A DNA stretch of 64,000 bases from Bradyrhizobium cosmicum (GTDB lineage Bacteria > Pseudomonadota > Alphaproteobacteria > Rhizobiales > Xanthobacteraceae): contig NZ_CP041656.2 of assembly GCF_007290395.2 (NCBI RefSeq), positions 4,340,001-4,404,000 on the forward strand. The letters run 5' to 3'. Positions 60,935 through 64,000 of the stretch are shown here, piece after piece. Numbering within the stretch: the stretch's first letter is position 1; every line of letters begins with the position of its first letter. The position numbers and the translations under genes are program-made. A model generated the notes under the pieces. That model was not told the DNA's origin, searched no databases, and saw only the letters and a list, made by a program, of their open reading frames with translations.

Positions 60935-61549
60935 ATGACCATCCTGTCCAGCCTCTGGAGCGAATCCGCCGACGGCCGGCTCGGCATCCTGATGTCGGCG
61001 CTGTCAGGCATCGCGGCAGCGCTTGCCGTGGCGCTGGCGATGACAGTGTATTTCCGCCTGAGCTACCGGACCTGGCGCGACGTCGCCAGGCACGGTCTCG
61101 CCGTACTCGCCGCGATTGTCCTGTTCGCCTTTGCCGCCTACGACATGCGCCATGCCGCGCTAGCCTATCTCGGCCTCAACCCGTCCAGGCCCGCCGTCGA
61201 GTTCGAGATCCGCATGCCCAGGGAGACGCTGACGACGGTGTCCGATGCCCAGATCGAGCTGCACACCGACCGCAACCAGACGCTGGCGCTTGTCGACGGC
61301 GTGCGCGAGCTCGGCGACGGCCGCGCGCTGCTGCGTGGCGCGGTCGTGCTCAACCATCGCACCGCGGACCGCGTGCTGGCCGTCAACCTGCCCGGCAAGG
61401 GCACCTTCGAATTCCGTCTCCGCCTATCTGCCGAGCCGCACCGCTCGAAGGACTTCAGCCCGTGGCATCTCGCCGATCGCGTCGCCTCGCCGGTGGCGGG
61501 CGCAGTTGCTCCGCAGGACGCCTACACGATCCGCTACCGCGTGTTCTAA
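60935..61549 (+). CDS. Membrane protein of unknown function with FixH-like domain
   Basis: This 204-residue protein has two transmembrane helices at about 18 to 38 and 52 to 70, then an extracytoplasmic domain of about 130 residues with beta-strand pattern (VEFEIRMPRETLTTVSDAQIELHTD, GRALLRGAVVLNHRTADRVLAVNL). The fold suggests an immunoglobulin-like or FixH-like domain, but there is no clear family. No conserved catalytic residues were spotted. It is upstream of a metallophosphoesterase gene (70-base gap). Confidence 0.6.
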   Translation: MTILSSLWSESADGRLGILMSALSGIAAALAVALAMTVYFRLSYRTWRDVARHGLAVLAAIVLFAFAAYDMRHAALAYLGLNPSRPAVEFEIRMPRETLTTVSDAQIELHTDRNQTLALVDGVRELGDGRALLRGAVVLNHRTADRVLAVNLPGKGTFEFRLRLSAEPHRSKDFSPWHLADRVASPVAGAVAPQDAYTIRYRVF

Positions 61550-61618
61550 ACTTTGTTCACGGCGATGCATGCCCGCACCGTCATCGTTCCGACGCGCGAC
61601 CCCGGCTAAGCTGACCGC

Positions 61619-62461
61619 ATGTCCGAATTTCGCCTGACGCAGATTTCCGACACCCATCTCGGCCGGCGCTTCCCCGGCCTGATCGCCAACTTCCACCGAG
61701 TCAGTGAGCACATCGACGCTAACAGGCCCGATCTCGTCGTCAACACCGGCGACGTTTCGTTCGACGGGCCGACCAGCCGCGACGATATCGAGTTCGCCAA
61801 GGGCCTGCACGAGGCCCTGCCCGTCGCCTGCCGCTACATTCCCGGCAATCACGACATCGGCGACAATCCGACCGCAATCGGGCCGGCCCCCAAGCCTCCG
61901 GTCACCGAAGCTCACCGCCAGCAGTTTCGCGACATCATCGGCGAAGACCATTGGTCGTTCGAGCAAGCGGGCTGGCACTTCATCGGCCTCAACACGCTGG
62001 TGATGAATGCGGGGCTGGCGTTCGAGGCCGAGCAGTTCGACTGGCTGTCTCGGGAGATCGCGCGGGCGAGCGGAAAGCCGGTCGCGCTGTTCCTGCACAA
62101 GCCGCTGTTCCTCAATTCGCCCGACGACCCCGAAACCCCGGAGACCTCGATCCGCTACGTGCCGCAGCCGGCACGCGCGCGGCTGATCGGGATGTTCGCG
62201 GGCGTCGATCTGCGCCTGATCGCCAGCGGCCACGTCCACCAGCGGCGCGAATTTACCTTCCGCCATACGCGCCACGTCTGGGCGCCATCGGCAGGCTTTG
62301 TCATCAACGACAAGCGCCAAGAGCGGATTGGAAACAAGGAAGTTGGCCTGGTCGAATACCGCTTCAAGTCCGACAGTTTCGAAGTCCGCCACGTCCGCGC
62401 CGCCGGACAGGTCGATGTCGATATCGAGGAGTTGTTCGCCCAGATGGGCGGGGGGCACTAA
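61619..62461 (+). CDS. Metallophosphoesterase
   Basis: This 280-residue calcineurin-like phosphoesterase has all five metal-binding motifs in order: ISDTHLG (D, H), NTGDVSFDG, PGNHDIGDN, a FLHKPLF element, and ASGHVHQRREF. This is the class III-like cAMP phosphodiesterase/Icc group. Two metal ions at these residues hydrolyse phosphodiesters, but the substrate is unknown. The gene follows the membrane protein on the same strand, and the pair may be cotranscribed. Confidence 0.88.
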   Translation: MSEFRLTQISDTHLGRRFPGLIANFHRVSEHIDANRPDLVVNTGDVSFDGPTSRDDIEFAKGLHEALPVACRYIPGNHDIGDNPTAIGPAPKPPVTEAHRQQFRDIIGEDHWSFEQAGWHFIGLNTLVMNAGLAFEAEQFDWLSREIARASGKPVALFLHKPLFLNSPDDPETPETSIRYVPQPARARLIGMFAGVDLRLIASGHVHQRREFTFRHTRHVWAPSAGFVINDKRQERIGNKEVGLVEYRFKSDSFEVRHVRAAGQVDVDIEELFAQMGGGH

Positions 62462-62470
62462 CCGCGCTCG

Positions 62471-62761
62471 TCAGGCGACGCTCTTGAGATCCTGCTGGAT
62501 CGCGGCGAGCAAGGATTGCAGCGCGTCGCTGTTGACCGGCTTCGCCTCAGCCTTCACGGACTGAACATTGGCTGGCGCGGCGGCCTTGACCGGACGCTTC
62601 GGAAATGGCGGCGGAGGCATCGCGGGCTGCGTGAGCGCGTCCTCGTTGTCGGTGTGCACGAACTTGCCATGAATGACGTCGTCACGACGGCCCATGACAT
62701 ACATCGCCGTCCAATAGCCGGCGGCCAGAACAATGACGCAGAAAATACCGATCTCTAACAT
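62471..62761 (-). CDS. Small membrane-anchored protein of unknown function
   Basis: This 96-residue protein has one transmembrane helix at about residues 3 to 21 (IGIFCVIVLAAGYWTAMYVM), a basic linker, and a Pro/Ala/Lys-rich tail ending in an amphipathic segment (LQSLLAAIQQDLKSVA). The topology suggests an N-out anchor with a cytosolic tail. The family is not recognised. It is convergent with the metallophosphoesterase gene (9-base gap between stops). Confidence 0.7.
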   Translation of the reverse strand: MLEIGIFCVIVLAAGYWTAMYVMGRRDDVIHGKFVHTDNEDALTQPAMPPPPFPKRPVKAAAPANVQSVKAEAKPVNSDALQSLLAAIQQDLKSVA

Positions 62762-62821
62762 CGCAACACCCGAAATATGTGCGATGATTCAATGCCTTCG
62801 CTTCGAGGTCAATGAACGACC

Positions 62822-62897
62822 GGTCACACCTGCGGTTTTTACGGGCAGGTGTGGCCGATCGGTGACTCTTTATTAACCACTCCCGCCTGGGGAGTGG
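62822..62897 (-). terminator. Two consecutive hairpins after the reductase gene
   Basis: The first, CACACCTGC/GCAGGTGTG (62825-62853), and the second, CCACTCCC/GGGAGTGG (62877-62897), lie downstream of the reductase gene on the minus strand. No long T-run follows, so they may act as a weak terminator or protect the 3' end. They also form the upstream region of the small membrane protein. Confidence 0.5.
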
Positions 62898-62935
62898 CCA
62901 ATCTGCAACCAGGTCTTGCAGCCAAACGTTGGCAA

Positions 62936-63958
62936 TTAAGCCTTGTCCGGCCCGACCCGTACCAGCTGCTTGCCGAAATTGGCGCCCTTCAGCAGCCCGA
63001 TGAAGGCGCCCGGCGCGCTGTCCAGGCCCTCGGTAACGAACTCCTTGTACTTGACCTTGCCGTCGCGGACCCAGCCAGACATGTCGCGCAGGAAGTCGCC
63101 ATGGCGAGAGGCGAAGTCGGAGACGATGAAGCCGCGGAAGTTCAGCCGCTTGGTCAGGATCGTACGCATCATCGCGCCGGCCCATTTTGGCGGCTTGGAC
63201 TCGGTGTCGTTGTAATGCGCGATCAGTCCGCAGACCGGAATGCGCGCGAACGGATTGAGCAGCGGGAACACCGCCTCGAACACGGCACCGCCGACATTCT
63301 CGAAATAGACGTCGATGCCTTTCGGGCAGGCTTCCTTCAGCTTCGCGGCGAGATCGGGATCGCGATGGTCGAGGCAGGCGTCGAAGCCGAGCTCCTTCAC
63401 CACGTAGTCGCACTTGTCCTTGCCGCCGGCGATGCCGACCGCGCGGGCGCCCTTGATCTTGGCGATCTGGCCGACGGCCGAGCCGACCGCACCGGAGGCG
63501 CCGGCGACGACGACGGTCTCGCCTTCCTGCGGCTTGCCGATGTCGAGCAGGCCCGTATAGGCGGTCATGCCGGGCATGCCGAGCACGCCGATGGCGGTCG
63601 AGATCGGTGCGAGCTTCGGATCGACCTTGGCGAGCCCCTTGCCGTCCGAGATCGCGTGGGTCTGCCAGCCCGCGCGCGCGAGCACGATGTCGCCCTTGGC
63701 GAAGTTCGGATTGTTGGACGCAGCGACTTCGCAGACCGTACCGGCTTCCATCACACCGCCGACAGGCACCGGCGTCGCGTAGGACGGACCGTCGCTCATG
63801 CGCCCGCGCATGTACGGATCGAGCGACAGCCAGATCGTGCGCAGCAGGACTTCGCCCTGCCCCGGTGTCGGGACAGCGAATTCCTCGGTGCGGAAATCGG
63901 ACGGCTTTGGTTCGCCGACGGGACGCGCGGCAAGAACGATGCGTTTTGCTTGGGACAT
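62936..63958 (-). CDS. NADP-dependent oxidoreductase (alkenal/one reductase family)
   Basis: This 340-residue medium-chain dehydrogenase of the zinc-free leukotriene B4 12-hydroxydehydrogenase/CurA type shows ILSL-like DPYMRGRMSDGPSYA, GMPGMTAYTGLLDIGKPQEGE, the NADPH loop VVAGASGAVGSAVGQIAKIKG and YFENVGGAVFEAVF. It would reduce the C=C bond of alpha,beta-unsaturated carbonyls or related compounds with NADPH. The final residues are KQLVRVGPDKA. Nothing suggests a pathway partner. The remaining 42 bases of the window after its start carry no visible gene. Confidence 0.9.
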   Translation of the reverse strand: MSQAKRIVLAARPVGEPKPSDFRTEEFAVPTPGQGEVLLRTIWLSLDPYMRGRMSDGPSYATPVPVGGVMEAGTVCEVAASNNPNFAKGDIVLARAGWQTHAISDGKGLAKVDPKLAPISTAIGVLGMPGMTAYTGLLDIGKPQEGETVVVAGASGAVGSAVGQIAKIKGARAVGIAGGKDKCDYVVKELGFDACLDHRDPDLAAKLKEACPKGIDVYFENVGGAVFEAVFPLLNPFARIPVCGLIAHYNDTESKPPKWAGAMMRTILTKRLNFRGFIVSDFASRHGDFLRDMSGWVRDGKVKYKEFVTEGLDSAPGAFIGLLKGANFGKQLVRVGPDKA

Positions 63959-64000
63959 GGGGGCTTCCTCCGGATTGCTGTCGCCGCGAACGGAAGCGGA

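Overview
The window looks like a chromosomal segment of a Bradyrhizobium-type alphaproteobacterium (Nitrobacteraceae). The evidence is high GC, dense coding, alphaproteobacterial families (PAS_5, NnrU, Lin0512, DUF429, several Liv-type binding proteins), and many short dispersed palindromic repeats between genes of the kind found in Bradyrhizobium genomes. No rRNA, tRNA, insertion sequence, integrase or CRISPR array was seen.

Layout. 0-4.9 kb: end of an amino-acid binding protein, an RpiB-type isomerase, a TSUP permease, and a periplasmic binding protein whose stop codon overlaps the start of a membrane GGDEF-EAL enzyme. 5-9.8 kb: radA, cvpA-purF and a short-chain dehydrogenase. 9.8-20 kb: a secreted beta-propeller protein, an orphan Liv-type binding protein, the yfgM-like/lipoprotein/der operon, an acyl-CoA synthetase, nnrU and prfC. 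20-22.1 kb: a guanidine-II riboswitch with its SugE/Gdx exporter, and pit with its DUF47 partner. 22.3-27 kb: a complete five-gene branched-chain amino acid ABC transporter (livG-livF-binding protein-livH-livM). 27-41 kb: mostly single metabolic or stress genes (PAS_5, Spx/ArsC-like, CsaA, GST, serine hydrolase, acetyltransferases, TPP enzyme, LysR, SDR, tautomerase, CMD protein, MarR-GNAT fusion, MFS).

41-51 kb is rich in regulator-target pairs whose operators can be read: a TetR regulator with a DUF308-like membrane protein sharing one 16-bp operator; a LysR gene divergent from a quinone-oxidoreductase/SRPBCC pair; and a TetR gene divergent from a TetX-like flavin monooxygenase, with two 15-bp palindromes between them. 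A peptide deformylase homologue that has lost two of its three metal ligands also lies here.

50.7-54 kb looks like a small accessory insertion: repeats, small ORFs and a possible PIN-domain remnant next to a 657-residue protein that joins a trypsin-like serine protease to a DNA/RNA non-specific (NUC) endonuclease. This fusion is the best candidate for an under-described system, plausibly a protease-controlled nuclease used in defence or self-killing. The window then returns to housekeeping and stress genes: guaA, an HxlR/MFS pair with a palindromic operator, cspA with a strong promoter, long leader and terminator, rsmB, MAPEG, a metallophosphoesterase and an NADP-dependent reductase.
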